The notes below the pieces were generated by a model. That model had not been told where the DNA came from, did not search any database, and saw nothing but the letters and a program-made list of their open reading frames with translations. Source: Actinomycetes bacterium (GTDB lineage: Bacteria > Actinomycetota > Actinomycetes > Nanopelagicales > Nanopelagicaceae). Taken from it: 64,000 bases of DNA. The DNA is taken from the NCBI GenBank assembly GCA_025355305.1, contig JANXZW010000049.1:22306-86305 (forward strand), in the 5' to 3' direction. Shown piece after piece: positions 9,173 to 18,377 of this stretch; within the stretch, counting starts at the first letter, position 1; every line of letters begins with the position of its first letter. The translations under genes and the position numbers were made by a program.

Positions 9173-11845
9173 GTGGAATCAGCAGAAATCAGAGCGCGAT
9201 GGTTGCGTTTCTTCGAGTCCGAAAATGCCCTGGGATTGTCACACACCGTGGTCCCCTCCGCCTCGCTCATTGCAGATGACCCCAATCTCTTATTGGTCAA
9301 CGCAGGAATGGTCCCCTTCAAGCCTTTCTTCCTAGGCGAGGAAAAGGCGCCGTACTCACGAGCCACCTCAGTTCAGAAGTGCGTGCGCACCTTGGATATT
9401 GACGAGGTCGGCAAAACCACCCGCCACGCCTCCTTCTTTCAGATGTGTGGCAATTTCTCTTTTGGTGATTACTTCAAAGAGGGCGCCATCATGATGGCAT
9501 GGGAGCTATTGACCAAGCCGATCGCTGATGGTGGCTACGGATTTCCTGAAGAGAGACTCTGGGTAACTGTCTACCTCAACGATGATGAAGCAGCTGATAT
9601 CTGGCACAAGAGGGTCGGAGTTCCGAAGGAACGGATTCAGCGCCGAGGGATGGCCGATAATTTCTGGTCAATGGGAGTTGCTGGACCGTGTGGGCCCTGC
9701 TCTGAAATCTACTATGACCGTGGCCCAGCCTACGGGCGCGAAGGTGGCCCAGTCGCAGACGAGGATAGATACCTTGAAGTGTGGAATCTCGTCTTCATGC
9801 AGAATATTCGCGCCGACGGCGGTACCAAGGATGACTACCCGATTATTGGTGAACTTCCCGCTAAGAACATTGATACCGGTTTAGGTCTAGAGCGTACAGC
9901 TGCTTTATTGCAAGGCGTAGAGAATATCTATGAGATCGATACCACCAGGCAGATTCTCTTAAAAGCCTCTGAGCTCGCGGGTGTTACATATGGCAAGGGT
10001 TCAAAGAGTGATGTTTCGCTAAGAGTTGTTGCGGATCATGCGCGTACTTCCATGATGCTCATTGGGGACGGCGTACTTCCCGGCAATGAAGGTCGCGGTT
10101 ATGTGCTTCGCCGCATGATGCGACGCACGATTCGCAATATGCGCATCCTGGGTGCACCTGATCAAAACTCCGGGGAGTTGTTGCAGGCCGCAATCGGAGC
10201 GATGTCACCGCAGTATCCAGAGTTGTTGGAGTTAAGTGAACGCATCCTCGCTGTAACCGAAGCGGAGGAAGAGTCTTTCCTCTCCACTTTAAAGAGCGGA
10301 ACGCAGATTTTTGATATGGCTGGTGTCGAAGCGAAGGCGTCGCAAAGTTCCTCTCTCTCGGGAGACACAGTCTTTAAATTGCACGACACTTACGGCTTTC
10401 CCTTTGACCTGACTTTAGAAATGGCCTCTGAAACTGGTTTAAAAGTTGATGAAGAGGGTTTCCGTCGTCTCATGAAGCAGCAGAAGGATCGCGCGAAAGC
10501 TGATGCCAAGGCTAAGAAGAGTGGTCACACTGACCTCTCCGAGTATCGCAAGATCGTTGATGCGTATGGCAAGACCAATTTCATTGGGTATGACCATCTC
10601 GCAGGCGAGGCCAAAGTTCGCGCCATTATGGTTGATGGAGTTGGCGTCCAGGAGGCGCCGGAAGGTGATGTCGAAATAATCCTCGATCGCACTCCCTTCT
10701 ACGCTGAAGGCGGAGGGCAGCTCTCTGATGGCGGGATCATTACCCTTGAAGGTGGAGTTCGAGTACAGATTGAAGATGTGCAGTCGCCCGTACCTGGCCT
10801 CTTCGTGCATCGCGGTTTTGTCATTTCTGGTTCCATCGCCGTTGATCAGATGGTATTTGCTGAAATAGATCAAGGCAGACGTAAGGCGATCTCTCGGGCT
10901 CATACAGCTACACATATGGTGCACAAGGCATTTCGTGAGGCTTTAGGCGAGAGCGCAACTCAGGCAGGTTCAGAGAATGCTCCGGGACGTTTCCGCTTTG
11001 ATTTCCCGGCAAGCGGTGCGGTACCACTTAGTGTTCTCAACGATGTTGAAGCGCGGGTTAACTCGCTGTTGATTGAGAATTTAGAGGTTACAGCAGAGCA
11101 GATGAACCAAGCCCAGGCCAAGGAGATCGGCGCGATGGCTCTCTTTGGAGAGAAGTACGGAGAGGTGGTTCGAGTGGTGAGCGTCGGGGATTGGGCTCGC
11201 GAACTCTGTGGAGGTACACATGTGCGCTCTTCCGCCGAACTTGGTCTAGTTAAACTCTTAAATGAATCCTCAATCGGAGCAGGTGTACGCCGCGTTGAAG
11301 CCTTGGTAGGCGCTGATGCCTTCTCCTTCCTGACCCGTGAACACCTGCTGTTGAATTCGCTCACTGAGATTATCAAGGGCGCTCGAGTAGAGGAGCTCCC
11401 AGAACGGATTTTTGAACTCCTGAACAAGGTAAAAGTTATAGAACGCGAGCTGGCCACCCTCAAGTCGGCGCAGGCCCTAGCTTCGGTACAGGATATCGCC
11501 CGGAATTTCGTAGAGATCGGAACGCTCAAGGTTTTGACCCACCAGGTCTCTGACGGCATGAGTGGTGATGATTTGCGCACAATGGCGTTGGACCTGCGCC
11601 ATCGTGATCCTCGATCAGTTGTCGCACTAATCTCAGTCAATGAGGATCGAGTTGTTCTCGTCGTGGCAGTGGCGCCGCAAGCGGTGTCGGCTGGGGTCAA
11701 GGCAGGTACCCTCGTCAAGCTTGGTTCATCCATCTTGGGTGGTGGAGGTGGTGGCAAGGACGATTTCGCGCAGGGCGGCGGGAGTGATGCGGGCAAGACT
11801 CTGCCTGCACTTGCCGAAATAAGGGCTGCATTAGGTTCGTACTAA
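9173..11845 (+). CDS. alaS: Alanine-tRNA ligase
   Basis: Charges tRNA-Ala and edits mischarged Ser/Gly. The 890-residue protein has the class II catalytic core (about 1-250, beginning IRARWLRFFES and with QKCVRTLDIDEVG and TRHASFFQMCGNFSFGDYFK), the tRNA-recognition domain, an editing domain with HTATHMVHKAFREALG near 580-595 and the zinc motif CGGTHV near 681-686, and a C-terminal DHHA1/C-Ala domain ending in the Gly-rich GGGGGGKDDFAQGGG near 860-875. Length is as expected. The start is GTG three bases after the DUF948-like gene. ruvX follows after three bases. Confidence 0.97.
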   Translation: MESAEIRARWLRFFESENALGLSHTVVPSASLIADDPNLLLVNAGMVPFKPFFLGEEKAPYSRATSVQKCVRTLDIDEVGKTTRHASFFQMCGNFSFGDYFKEGAIMMAWELLTKPIADGGYGFPEERLWVTVYLNDDEAADIWHKRVGVPKERIQRRGMADNFWSMGVAGPCGPCSEIYYDRGPAYGREGGPVADEDRYLEVWNLVFMQNIRADGGTKDDYPIIGELPAKNIDTGLGLERTAALLQGVENIYEIDTTRQILLKASELAGVTYGKGSKSDVSLRVVADHARTSMMLIGDGVLPGNEGRGYVLRRMMRRTIRNMRILGAPDQNSGELLQAAIGAMSPQYPELLELSERILAVTEAEEESFLSTLKSGTQIFDMAGVEAKASQSSSLSGDTVFKLHDTYGFPFDLTLEMASETGLKVDEEGFRRLMKQQKDRAKADAKAKKSGHTDLSEYRKIVDAYGKTNFIGYDHLAGEAKVRAIMVDGVGVQEAPEGDVEIILDRTPFYAEGGGQLSDGGIITLEGGVRVQIEDVQSPVPGLFVHRGFVISGSIAVDQMVFAEIDQGRRKAISRAHTATHMVHKAFREALGESATQAGSENAPGRFRFDFPASGAVPLSVLNDVEARVNSLLIENLEVTAEQMNQAQAKEIGAMALFGEKYGEVVRVVSVGDWARELCGGTHVRSSAELGLVKLLNESSIGAGVRRVEALVGADAFSFLTREHLLLNSLTEIIKGARVEELPERIFELLNKVKVIERELATLKSAQALASVQDIARNFVEIGTLKVLTHQVSDGMSGDDLRTMALDLRHRDPRSVVALISVNEDRVVLVVAVAPQAVSAGVKAGTLVKLGSSILGGGGGGKDDFAQGGGSDAGKTLPALAEIRAALGSY

Positions 11846-11848
11846 GAG

Positions 11849-12283
11849 ATGAAGCGCGGCCGACGTATCGCATTCGATTATGGCCAGGTAAGGATTGGAG
11901 TCGCTTGTAGCGATCTATCAGGCTTGATCGCATCCCCGATCCAAACCTTATTGAGTACCGAGCCTGAACTCACCGAAAAATTGCAAAATTTATTTGCCGA
12001 ATACCAACCCATCTATCTGGTTGTCGGGGAGCCCAAGCACCTCTCTGGCGCATCCAATCCCTCACTGGTGGCGGCGCACCAGTTTGCCGACCTATTGCGT
12101 ACCCTTACCGAAGTACCCGTTTACCTCGTCGATGAACGCATGTCCACGGTGGCAGCCGCCCGGACGCTCCGTGGTGCAGGATTGAGCGCAAAACAGAGCA
12201 AGGGCAGAATTGATGCTATGGCAGCTGTCGCAATTTTAGAGAGCGCTCTTGAACGCGAGCGGATTGCCGGCCACCTTGAGTAA
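11849..12283 (+). CDS. ruvX: Putative pre-16S rRNA nuclease / Holliday junction resolvase-like RuvX (YqgF)
   Basis: A 144-residue RNase H-fold protein of the YqgF/RuvX family, implicated in 16S rRNA 5'-end maturation and also described as a Holliday junction resolvase homologue. Key motifs are FDYGQVRIGVACSD near residues 9-22 (first catalytic Asp), VVGEPKHLSG near 57-66 (family usually Pro-x-x-x-x-G) and VDERMST near 97-103. It lies between alaS and mltG, the usual actinobacterial order. The start ATG is three bases after alaS. Its 3' end overlaps the beginning of mltG. Confidence 0.93.
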   Translation: MKRGRRIAFDYGQVRIGVACSDLSGLIASPIQTLLSTEPELTEKLQNLFAEYQPIYLVVGEPKHLSGASNPSLVAAHQFADLLRTLTEVPVYLVDERMSTVAAARTLRGAGLSAKQSKGRIDAMAAVAILESALERERIAGHLE

Positions 12284-13295
12284 ACGGGCGCGCAAGAGAA
12301 AACTAATATCAACCTTCATAGTTCTGGTCATGTTCCTCGTAACCCTCATTGTGCAGCGGTTGATCGTTTCCAACGGACTTTCGGATTTTCCATCGGGAAC
12401 AGCCGGTGTAGAGATCAAAATCATCGTTACCAAGGGCGAAAGTGGAACGGCTATCGCAGAAGATCTGGCAAGCCAGCATGTGGTTGCAAAGGCGCAGACT
12501 TTGATCAAGAAAATGATTCGCAATCATGTGGTGGGAATTGCTCCCGGGATTCATACGGTGCACACCGTAATTCCAAGTGACCAAGCAATCGCAGAACTTT
12601 TGGACCAAAAGCGTATTACGGATGTGGTCTTAGTACTTCCCGCATCCACGACTTCCGATGTACTCGCAAAGTTGCGCGCCCTTACCTCGCTGACACAGAA
12701 GGACGCCCTCTCGTCTCTGACTCCCTCTTACCCTAACCCCGGCAACTCTCTTGAAGGTCAATTAGCGCCGGATCAGTACTCATTTGCGCCGGGAACTAGC
12801 ACTCATGATGCTTTAGCAAATATGTTGCAAACCTTCGCGAGTGAACGCTCTGCCACTAAATTGGACGCTGGGTTTAAGGGCTACACGCCGTATCACGTTC
12901 TTACAATCGCCTCAATGATTCAAATTGAAGGGGATCTCGTTGATTACCCAAAAGTTGCGCGCGTGATATACAACAGACTCCGTCTCGGCATGCCATTGCA
13001 ATTGAATTCAACGGTCCAATATGCCCTTGGCCTGCGTGGGCAGATAAGACTCACCACTAAGGCGACTCAAGTAGATTCTCCGTACAACACCTATCTTCAT
13101 ACTGGGTTACCCCCGACTCCCATATGCAACCCATCAGTAGATGCGATTAATGCAGCGTTGAACCCGGTCGATGGTAATTGGCTTTACTTCATTACCGTGG
13201 CGCCTCACGATACGCGTTTCACTAATGATTATCCGACATTTGAAAGTTGGGTCACTCTTTACAACAAGAATGTTGCAGCCGGAGCATTTAAATGA
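12249..13295 (+). CDS. mltG: Endolytic peptidoglycan transglycosylase MltG (YceG)
   Basis: MltG cleaves nascent glycan strands in the membrane and sets their length. The protein has a basic N-terminus, one membrane helix at about 18-38 (LISTFIVLVMFLVTLIVQRL) and a YceG catalytic domain. The region IASMIQIEGDLVDYPKVARV holds the expected catalytic Glu, and PYNTYLHTGLPPTPICNPS is the C-terminal family signature. The coordinates use the first TTG (12249), giving 348 residues. An in-frame TTG at 12276 gives MSKRARKRK as N-terminus and an 8-base overlap with ruvX and is at least as likely. Neither has a strong Shine-Dalgarno. aroE starts inside the stop codon (ATGA). Confidence 0.92.
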   Translation: MNASGLPATLSKRARKRKLISTFIVLVMFLVTLIVQRLIVSNGLSDFPSGTAGVEIKIIVTKGESGTAIAEDLASQHVVAKAQTLIKKMIRNHVVGIAPGIHTVHTVIPSDQAIAELLDQKRITDVVLVLPASTTSDVLAKLRALTSLTQKDALSSLTPSYPNPGNSLEGQLAPDQYSFAPGTSTHDALANMLQTFASERSATKLDAGFKGYTPYHVLTIASMIQIEGDLVDYPKVARVIYNRLRLGMPLQLNSTVQYALGLRGQIRLTTKATQVDSPYNTYLHTGLPPTPICNPSVDAINAALNPVDGNWLYFITVAPHDTRFTNDYPTFESWVTLYNKNVAAGAFK

Positions 13296-14092
13296 TTAAG
13301 GCAGCGGTCCTTGGCTCCCCGATTAGTCATAGCCTCTCTCCTGCCCTCCATAAGCGCGCGTATGAGATTCTGGGGGTGCCCGCTAGTTATGGGGCGATTG
13401 ATCTGACAGTAGAGCTTGCCCAAGATTTTCTTTTGCGCGCCTTGAAAGAAGATTGGACCGGTTTCTCCTTGACAATGCCTCTAAAAGAGGCAATCTTTAC
13501 GATGAGAGATGAGATATCTTTCGAACCGATCACCGAAATAATGCGCTCGGTCAACACCCTTTTTGTTCAAGATGGAAAATTCCTGGCGTCATCCACAGAC
13601 CGCACGGGATTTATCCGCCTGCTCTCCGACATCCCTAAAGAACGTGTTGCAATCATTGGGGGAGGAGGAACTGCTCGAGCGGCGCTAGCTGCACTCGATG
13701 GAGAGGCAAGCGAGATCGATTTTCTCTTACGCTCCCCTCATAGATCGCAAGCACTTTCGCTCATCGCGCAGAAATCAGAGGTAGCTTTCTACGGAATGGA
13801 CCGTTCATTGAGGGGTTACGATTTAGTGATAGCGACGGTGCCCAGCGGTGCAAGCGATGAGATTGCGGAGTCCATTGATTTCACAATTCCTACGCTCTGC
13901 GAAGTGCTTTACAAGCCCTTCCCCACAAAGTTGCTGGCAAAAGCGCGTTCTCTCGGAGCACGAACGCTAGATGGGATCGACCTACTTGTAGAGCAAGCCT
14001 TGGATCAAGTCTCGCTCTTCTCTGCGATGAAATTTGAACTCTCTCCTATGCGGGTTGCTCTGCAGAGGGTGGGTAGGGAACATCTGCGCTAG
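13292..14092 (+). CDS. aroE: Shikimate dehydrogenase
   Basis: Reduces 3-dehydroshikimate to shikimate with NADPH, the fourth step of the chorismate pathway. The 266-residue protein has the substrate motif SPISHSLSPALHKRAY at about 9-24, the catalytic Lys in TMPLKEAI near 65-72, the Asp in SSTDRTGF near 99-106 (family usually has NTDG here) and a Gly-rich NADP loop IGGGGTARAAL near 120-130. The C-terminal region shows GIDLLVEQALDQ. The ATG overlaps the mltG stop by four bases. It is separated from the remaining aro genes by the prepilin peptidase gene. Confidence 0.94.
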   Translation: MIKAAVLGSPISHSLSPALHKRAYEILGVPASYGAIDLTVELAQDFLLRALKEDWTGFSLTMPLKEAIFTMRDEISFEPITEIMRSVNTLFVQDGKFLASSTDRTGFIRLLSDIPKERVAIIGGGGTARAALAALDGEASEIDFLLRSPHRSQALSLIAQKSEVAFYGMDRSLRGYDLVIATVPSGASDEIAESIDFTIPTLCEVLYKPFPTKLLAKARSLGARTLDGIDLLVEQALDQVSLFSAMKFELSPMRVALQRVGREHLR

Positions 14093-14130
14093 CGCTGTGG
14101 AAATCTTGGAGTCTAGTTTCTCTCTCACCC

Positions 14131-14136
14131 TAAGAT
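14131..14136 (+). promoter_or_regulatory. -10 element TAAGAT of a leaderless promoter
   Basis: TAAGAT is six bases before the GTG at 14143. A possible -35 TTGGAG lies at 14106-14111 (spacer 19). The spacing predicts a transcript starting at the GTG. Confidence 0.5.
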
Positions 14137-14142
14137 CGTACT

Positions 14143-14547
14143 GTGCGAGCCGCGATTCCATTCATACTTCTCGCTCCGTGGATCTGTCGATCTGATCTGC
14201 GCTTTCATCGAATACCCAACCGTTCGCTTCTAAGTTTGGGAGTTTTGATAGAACTCAACTCCCTCTACCCACTGCGACCCCTTCCAAGTTCTTCCTACCT
14301 GTTGGCAGCCAGTCTCTTTCTGCTAGGTTGCTTTTTGAGCTCTGCTTTCGGGGGAGCGATTGGAATGGGGGATCTCAAACTCTTTGCGCTCTCTTCGTTG
14401 CCCCTAGGCACAGTCCAGCGCTCATTTGATGCACTACTCATCGCTTGCGCCCTTGGCCTGCTGGCAGCGCTCGTCGCAAGGAAGAGAGTGATCCCATTTG
14501 CACCCGCCCTCCTCCTCGGGACGCTATGTACCTTAGCGAGCGGATAG
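14143..14547 (+). CDS. Small A24-family prepilin peptidase-like membrane protein
   Basis: A 134-residue, very hydrophobic protein with about four membrane helices. It carries both aspartate motifs of type IV prepilin peptidases: a D-x-R-x-x-x-IPN motif (SDLRFHRIPNRS, about 17-28) and GMGDLKLF near 73-80. It lacks the N-terminal methylase domain and is shorter than full PilD, as is usual for the stand-alone actinobacterial version near aroE/aroC. No pilin or secretion genes are in the window, so the substrate is unknown. The GTG start follows TAAGAT by six bases, indicating a leaderless transcript. Confidence 0.82.
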   Translation: MRAAIPFILLAPWICRSDLRFHRIPNRSLLSLGVLIELNSLYPLRPLPSSSYLLAASLFLLGCFLSSAFGGAIGMGDLKLFALSSLPLGTVQRSFDALLIACALGLLAALVARKRVIPFAPALLLGTLCTLASG

Positions 14548-14583
14548 CGCTCTGTTTCTACTCGGGCAACTCTGGATTTCTGG

Positions 14584-14589
14584 CAGAAT
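14584..14589 (+). promoter_or_regulatory. Probable -10 element CAGAAT upstream of aroC
   Basis: CAGAAT is six bases before the aroC ATG. The same string at the same spacing precedes the M20 peptidase gene at 46712 (GGCAGAATAC in both). Probably leaderless. Confidence 0.42.
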
Positions 14590-14595
14590 ACCGCT

Positions 14596-15780
14596 ATGTT
14601 GAAATGGCTTACTGCTGGTGAATCACATGGTCCTGCGCTCTCCGCAATTATTGAGGGGCTGCCAGCACATATCGAGATAACTTCCGAGATGATCGATCGA
14701 GACCTGCAAAGAAGACGCTTGGGCTACGGGCGCGGGGCGCGGCAGAACTTCGAAGCCGATCTAGTCTCTATTCTTGGCGGCGTTCGTCACGGCCAGAGTC
14801 AAGGTGGACCCATTTCGATCCAAGTGGGTAACTCTGAATGGCCTAAGTGGGAGAAGGTCATGGCAGCGGATCCAGTTCCTGAAAGTGAATTAGCAACTCT
14901 TGCGCGCAATGCCCCCTTGACCCGCCCTCGTCCCGGTCACGCTGATCTGGTTGGGATGCAGAAATATGCCTTTAACGATGCAAGACCGATTTTGGAGAGA
15001 GCTAGTGCACGTGAGACGGCGGCGCGAGTTGCCTTAGGCGCCGTTGCTCGGGCCTTTCTGGAGCAGAGCGTGGGAATCCAAGTGATGAGTCATGTCCTAA
15101 GTATCGGGGGGGCAGGAAGTGGCGAGGAATATCTTCTCCCGAGCTTTAGTGATCGCGCCGCCATCGATGCCGATCCCGTCCGTTCCCTTGATTCAGTTGC
15201 AAGTGCGGCAATGGTCGCGGAGATTGATCGCGCACATGCTGCGGGGGATACTTTGGGTGGCGTTGTTGAGGTGCTCGCCTTCAATCTTCCAGTTGGATTG
15301 GGCTCGCACGCTCATTGGGATAGACGACTCGATGCGCGTTTGGCCGGAGCCATGATGGGGATACAGGCGATCAAGGGAGTTGAGATTGGCGACGGATTTA
15401 CGACTGCTAAGCGTTGGGGATCGGTTGCCCACGATGAGATTGAGCGGGATGGTAGCGGCAAGATCGTGCGTCGAACCGATCGTGCAGGGGGCACCGAAGG
15501 TGGAATGTCTAACGGTGAGATATTGCGCGTTCGAGCCGCTATGAAGCCAATCTCGACCGTACCGCGGGCGTTGGACACGATAGATGTGGCAACAGGGGAG
15601 CCTGCAAAGGCAATTAACCAACGTTCCGATGTCTGCGCAGTTCCAGCGGCTGGAATAGTAGCTGAGGCGATGTGCGCTCTGGTCCTTGCAGATGCAGTCC
15701 TTGAGAAATTCGGTGGAGATAGCGTCGCAGAAACTCGTCGCAATTTTCTCTCCTACGTTGCGACTCTTGAAATTAAATAG
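14596..15780 (+). CDS. aroC: Chorismate synthase
   Basis: Converts EPSP to chorismate with reduced FMN, the last step of the shikimate pathway. The 394-residue length is normal. Family signatures: [19 protein letters not shown] at about 6-24, [12 protein letters not shown] near 40-51, [16 protein letters not shown] near 115-130 and a Gly-rich [13 protein letters not shown] near 297-309. There is no Shine-Dalgarno; CAGAAT lies six bases before the ATG. aroK begins on the very next base after its stop, starting a tightly packed aroC-aroK-aroB-aroQ unit. Confidence 0.97.
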   Translation: MLKWLTAGESHGPALSAIIEGLPAHIEITSEMIDRDLQRRRLGYGRGARQNFEADLVSILGGVRHGQSQGGPISIQVGNSEWPKWEKVMAADPVPESELATLARNAPLTRPRPGHADLVGMQKYAFNDARPILERASARETAARVALGAVARAFLEQSVGIQVMSHVLSIGGAGSGEEYLLPSFSDRAAIDADPVRSLDSVASAAMVAEIDRAHAAGDTLGGVVEVLAFNLPVGLGSHAHWDRRLDARLAGAMMGIQAIKGVEIGDGFTTAKRWGSVAHDEIERDGSGKIVRRTDRAGGTEGGMSNGEILRVRAAMKPISTVPRALDTIDVATGEPAKAINQRSDVCAVPAAGIVAEAMCALVLADAVLEKFGGDSVAETRRNFLSYVATLEIK

Positions 15781-16296
15781 ATGTTACGTGCGATATTCAT
15801 CGGTCCTCCTGGTTCTGGAAAGAGCAGCATTGGCAAGGCCCTTTCCAGAGAATTATCTACCAGCTTTGCAGATACTGATGCCTTGATTGTTGAGCGAACG
15901 GGTCAAACTATCCCGGAGATTTTCGCAAAGTCTGGTGAGCCCGGCTTTCGAGCAATCGAACGGTCGGTGGTTTTAGAGACCTTGAATTCCAATATTGGAG
16001 TGATCGCGCTGGGTGGTGGGGCGGTACTAGACCAGGATGTGCAGGCTGCCATCGCCGAGAGCGCGGCAGAGGTTATTTTCTTGCGGGTGGGGATTGGTAA
16101 TGCCCTGACCCGCATAGGGATAAAGGGTGATAGACCTCTGGTCTCTAGCGATCCCGAAAGGCAATGGAGCGATATATTCGCTCTGCGGGAGCCAATCTAT
16201 CAACGCCTGGCAACCATAGAAATAAGTAGCGACAATAAGAAGCCTTACCAAGTGGCTCATGAATTAAAGGAGCGAATGGGGCGATCTCATGGCTAA
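15781..16296 (+). CDS. aroK: Shikimate kinase
   Basis: Phosphorylates shikimate at the 3-hydroxyl with ATP. The 171-residue P-loop kinase has Walker A GPPGSGKSSIGKAL at about 8-21, the shikimate-binding Asp in FADTDALIV near 32-40, and the ALGGGAVLD motif near 77-85. A lid-type Arg lies in KGDRPLVS near 115-122. The ATG is immediately after the aroC stop. The 3' end overlaps aroB by eight bases. Confidence 0.95.
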   Translation: MLRAIFIGPPGSGKSSIGKALSRELSTSFADTDALIVERTGQTIPEIFAKSGEPGFRAIERSVVLETLNSNIGVIALGGGAVLDQDVQAAIAESAAEVIFLRVGIGNALTRIGIKGDRPLVSSDPERQWSDIFALREPIYQRLATIEISSDNKKPYQVAHELKERMGRSHG

Positions 16297-17347
16297 CATT
16301 TCTGTTCGAGCAGAGGTTGATTATGAAGTTCAGGTAGGCGGAGATTGGAAGATTTTCCTCGATAACATTCTTGCTTTACATAAGAAAATTCTTCTCATCG
16401 CGCCAAGTTTTATCGTAGAGGCTGCCTCGCTACAGGCGATTACTAGGGCTGGCAATCTCTTCCTCTTCGTTACACCAGATGGAGAGGCACAGAAAGATTT
16501 CCTAACCTTGGAGAGGATCTGGACTCTCCTTGGAAGAGAAGAGTTTGGAAGAACCGATGCGATAGTTGCGATTGGTGGGGGAGCGACGACCGATCTCGGC
16601 GGCTTTGCGGCGGCCACCTGGTTGCGTGGCATTGCGTGGTACGCAATCCCAACGACTCTAGCAGGAATGGTCGATGCATCAGTCGGAGGTAAAACTGGGA
16701 TCAATACCAGCGCAGGAAAGAATTTGGTGGGGTCCTTCTACTCTCCGCGAGCGGTTTGTGCAGATATTTCTTGGTTGAACTCGCTCTCTGATCGAGATTT
16801 TTCTGCTGGCCTCGCCGAGGTGATAAAGGTTGGGTATATCCGTGATCTCTCTATCCTCGAAATTCTGCAGAGCGCCGAGGGAATCTCGGGGGCTAGGGCT
16901 GCGGCTTTGCAACTTGTCTCTAAGAGCGTCGCTGTGAAGTCAAGCGTTGTCTCCGCTGATTTCAAGGAGGGCAGGCTCCGCGAAATTTTGAATTTCGGCC
17001 ACACCTTAGGTCATGCACTTGAGAAGAGTTCGGCTTATTCTTTACGACACGGAGAAGCGGTCTCCGTCGGCCTGCATTTTGCAGCCCTTTTGAGCGAGAG
17101 TGAGTTGGAGCTGAGCGGCGAAGTAACTCTCCAGTTGCGATCCCTGCTTGCGAAATTCGGGCTGCCTGTTGGAGTGGAGCAGGGAAGCTACGATTTTGAG
17201 GAGCTGCTCTCCCTCATGAAGGGTGATAAGAAGAGTCGCGACGGTCAAATTCGTTTTATCGGAGTGAAGTCTCCGGGAGAGCCGGGCTGGATCGATTCGG
17301 CGACACCCGAACTTCTGCGGGCTTGCTATGAGAAGATACTCCAGTGA
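16289..17347 (+). CDS. aroB: 3-Dehydroquinate synthase
   Basis: Cyclises DAHP to 3-dehydroquinate, the second step of the chorismate pathway; uses NAD and a divalent metal. The 352-residue protein shows IGGGATTDLGGFAAATW near 96-112, the PTTLAGMVDASVGGKTGIN motif near 120-138, and the metal-ligand motifs GHTLGHALE near 237-245 and LRHGEAVSVG near 252-261. The ATG lies eight bases inside aroK. aroQ starts in the stop codon (GTGA overlap). Confidence 0.95.
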   Translation: MANISVRAEVDYEVQVGGDWKIFLDNILALHKKILLIAPSFIVEAASLQAITRAGNLFLFVTPDGEAQKDFLTLERIWTLLGREEFGRTDAIVAIGGGATTDLGGFAAATWLRGIAWYAIPTTLAGMVDASVGGKTGINTSAGKNLVGSFYSPRAVCADISWLNSLSDRDFSAGLAEVIKVGYIRDLSILEILQSAEGISGARAAALQLVSKSVAVKSSVVSADFKEGRLREILNFGHTLGHALEKSSAYSLRHGEAVSVGLHFAALLSESELELSGEVTLQLRSLLAKFGLPVGVEQGSYDFEELLSLMKGDKKSRDGQIRFIGVKSPGEPGWIDSATPELLRACYEKILQ

Positions 17348-17784
17348 GTGGCTCCCGAAAGATTTTGGTTCTTAATGGACCCAACTTGGACCGTCTGGAT
17401 CTGCGCGACTCATTAATCTACGGCAGCATGAATTTCGCGCAATTGACTGACTTCATCTTCACTAGTGCCAAGGCTTTGGACTTAAATGTAGAAGTTCGCC
17501 AAAGCAACTCTGAGGTCGAAATTATCGGCTGGCTGCATGAGGCGGCTGATGGCGAGAATCCGGTTATTCTCAATCCCGCAGCTTTCACCCACTACTCGTA
17601 TGCGATTCGCGATGCTGCAGCGATGCTGCCTTCGCCGTTGATAGAAGTTCATCTCAGCAATCCATTGGCGCGCGAGGAGTTTCGACATACCTCGGTCATT
17701 TCGGGTGTGGCACAGGGCACTATCGGCGGATTTGGCCCCGATTCTTACCGGCTGGCACTTATCGCGATGAAAGAGATGATCTAA
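17344..17784 (+). CDS. aroQ: 3-Dehydroquinate dehydratase, type II
   Basis: Dehydrates 3-dehydroquinate to 3-dehydroshikimate. The 146-residue length and motifs fit the dodecameric type II enzyme: [14 protein letters not shown] near 8-21 with the catalytic Tyr in [20 protein letters not shown] near 76-90 and [20 protein letters not shown] near 98-117 with the general-acid His. The first motif differs from the common NGPNLNLLGxREP, so the lid loop is diverged, but the key residues remain. GTG start overlaps aroB by four bases. efp follows after a 20-base gap with its own promoter signature. Confidence 0.93.
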   Translation: MSGSRKILVLNGPNLDRLDLRDSLIYGSMNFAQLTDFIFTSAKALDLNVEVRQSNSEVEIIGWLHEAADGENPVILNPAAFTHYSYAIRDAAAMLPSPLIEVHLSNPLAREEFRHTSVISGVAQGTIGGFGPDSYRLALIAMKEMI

Positions 17785-17792
17785 CCTTCAGG

Positions 17793-17798
17793 TATCCT
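17793..17798 (+). promoter_or_regulatory. -10 element TATCCT of a leaderless promoter (efp)
   Basis: TATCCT lies six bases before the efp ATG, with no Shine-Dalgarno in between. The spacing predicts a leaderless efp-nusB mRNA. Confidence 0.52.
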
Positions 17799-17804
17799 GC
17801 CCCA

Positions 17805-18368
17805 ATGGCTACTACAAATGACCTTAAGAACGGCATGACTCTGGAAATAGAGGCAAAGCTGTGGACCGTCGTCGAGTTTCAACATGTGAAGCCAGGCAAG
17901 GGTCCAGCCTTTGTGCGTACCAAATTGAAATTGGTTCCTGGTGGAAAGGTGGTGGAGCGAACTTTCAACGCTGGTGTGAAGGTGGAAGTGGCTCAAGTGG
18001 AGAAGCGCGATATGCAATTCCTCTATCGCGATGGAGAAGGTTTTATCTTTATGGATACCCAGAATTACGATCAGATCTCAATTAGTCCAGAAGTAGTCGG
18101 GGATGCTGCAGATTACATGCTCGAAAATGTGGAAGCGGTCGTCGCTGTCCACGAAGGCAATCCCCTCTATATCGAACTCCCTGCCTCGGTTGAATTGACT
18201 ATTACTTACACTGAGCCAGGCCTACAGGGGGACCGCTCCTCAGGTGGAACTAAGCCCGCCACCGTTGAAACCGGCATCCAGATTCAAGTTCCACTCTTTA
18301 TCAAGCAAGATGAGAAAGTTCTTGTTGATACGCGTACAGGTGCTTACCTGGGTCGCGCCAGTTCTTAG
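17805..18368 (+). CDS. efp: Translation elongation factor P
   Basis: EF-P relieves ribosome stalling at polyproline stretches. The 187-residue protein has the three beta-barrel domains of the family: KOW-like (about 1-65), central OB (about 68-128) and C-terminal OB (about 130-187, ending in [13 protein letters not shown]). The tip loop is KPGKGPAF with K32 at the position modified in some bacteria; no modification gene is seen nearby. It follows the aro genes and precedes nusB, a common actinobacterial order. The ATG is six bases from a TATCCT promoter element. Confidence 0.97.
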   Translation: MATTNDLKNGMTLEIEAKLWTVVEFQHVKPGKGPAFVRTKLKLVPGGKVVERTFNAGVKVEVAQVEKRDMQFLYRDGEGFIFMDTQNYDQISISPEVVGDAADYMLENVEAVVAVHEGNPLYIELPASVELTITYTEPGLQGDRSSGGTKPATVETGIQIQVPLFIKQDEKVLVDTRTGAYLGRASS

Positions 18369-18377
18369 TCGTCCACT

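Noticed and set aside
10960..11796. 278-residue minus-strand open frame opposite alaS
   Set aside because: It is Ser/Thr/Arg-rich with no recognisable motif, lies wholly inside a certain alaS, and mirrors its codon pattern. It is a shadow frame.
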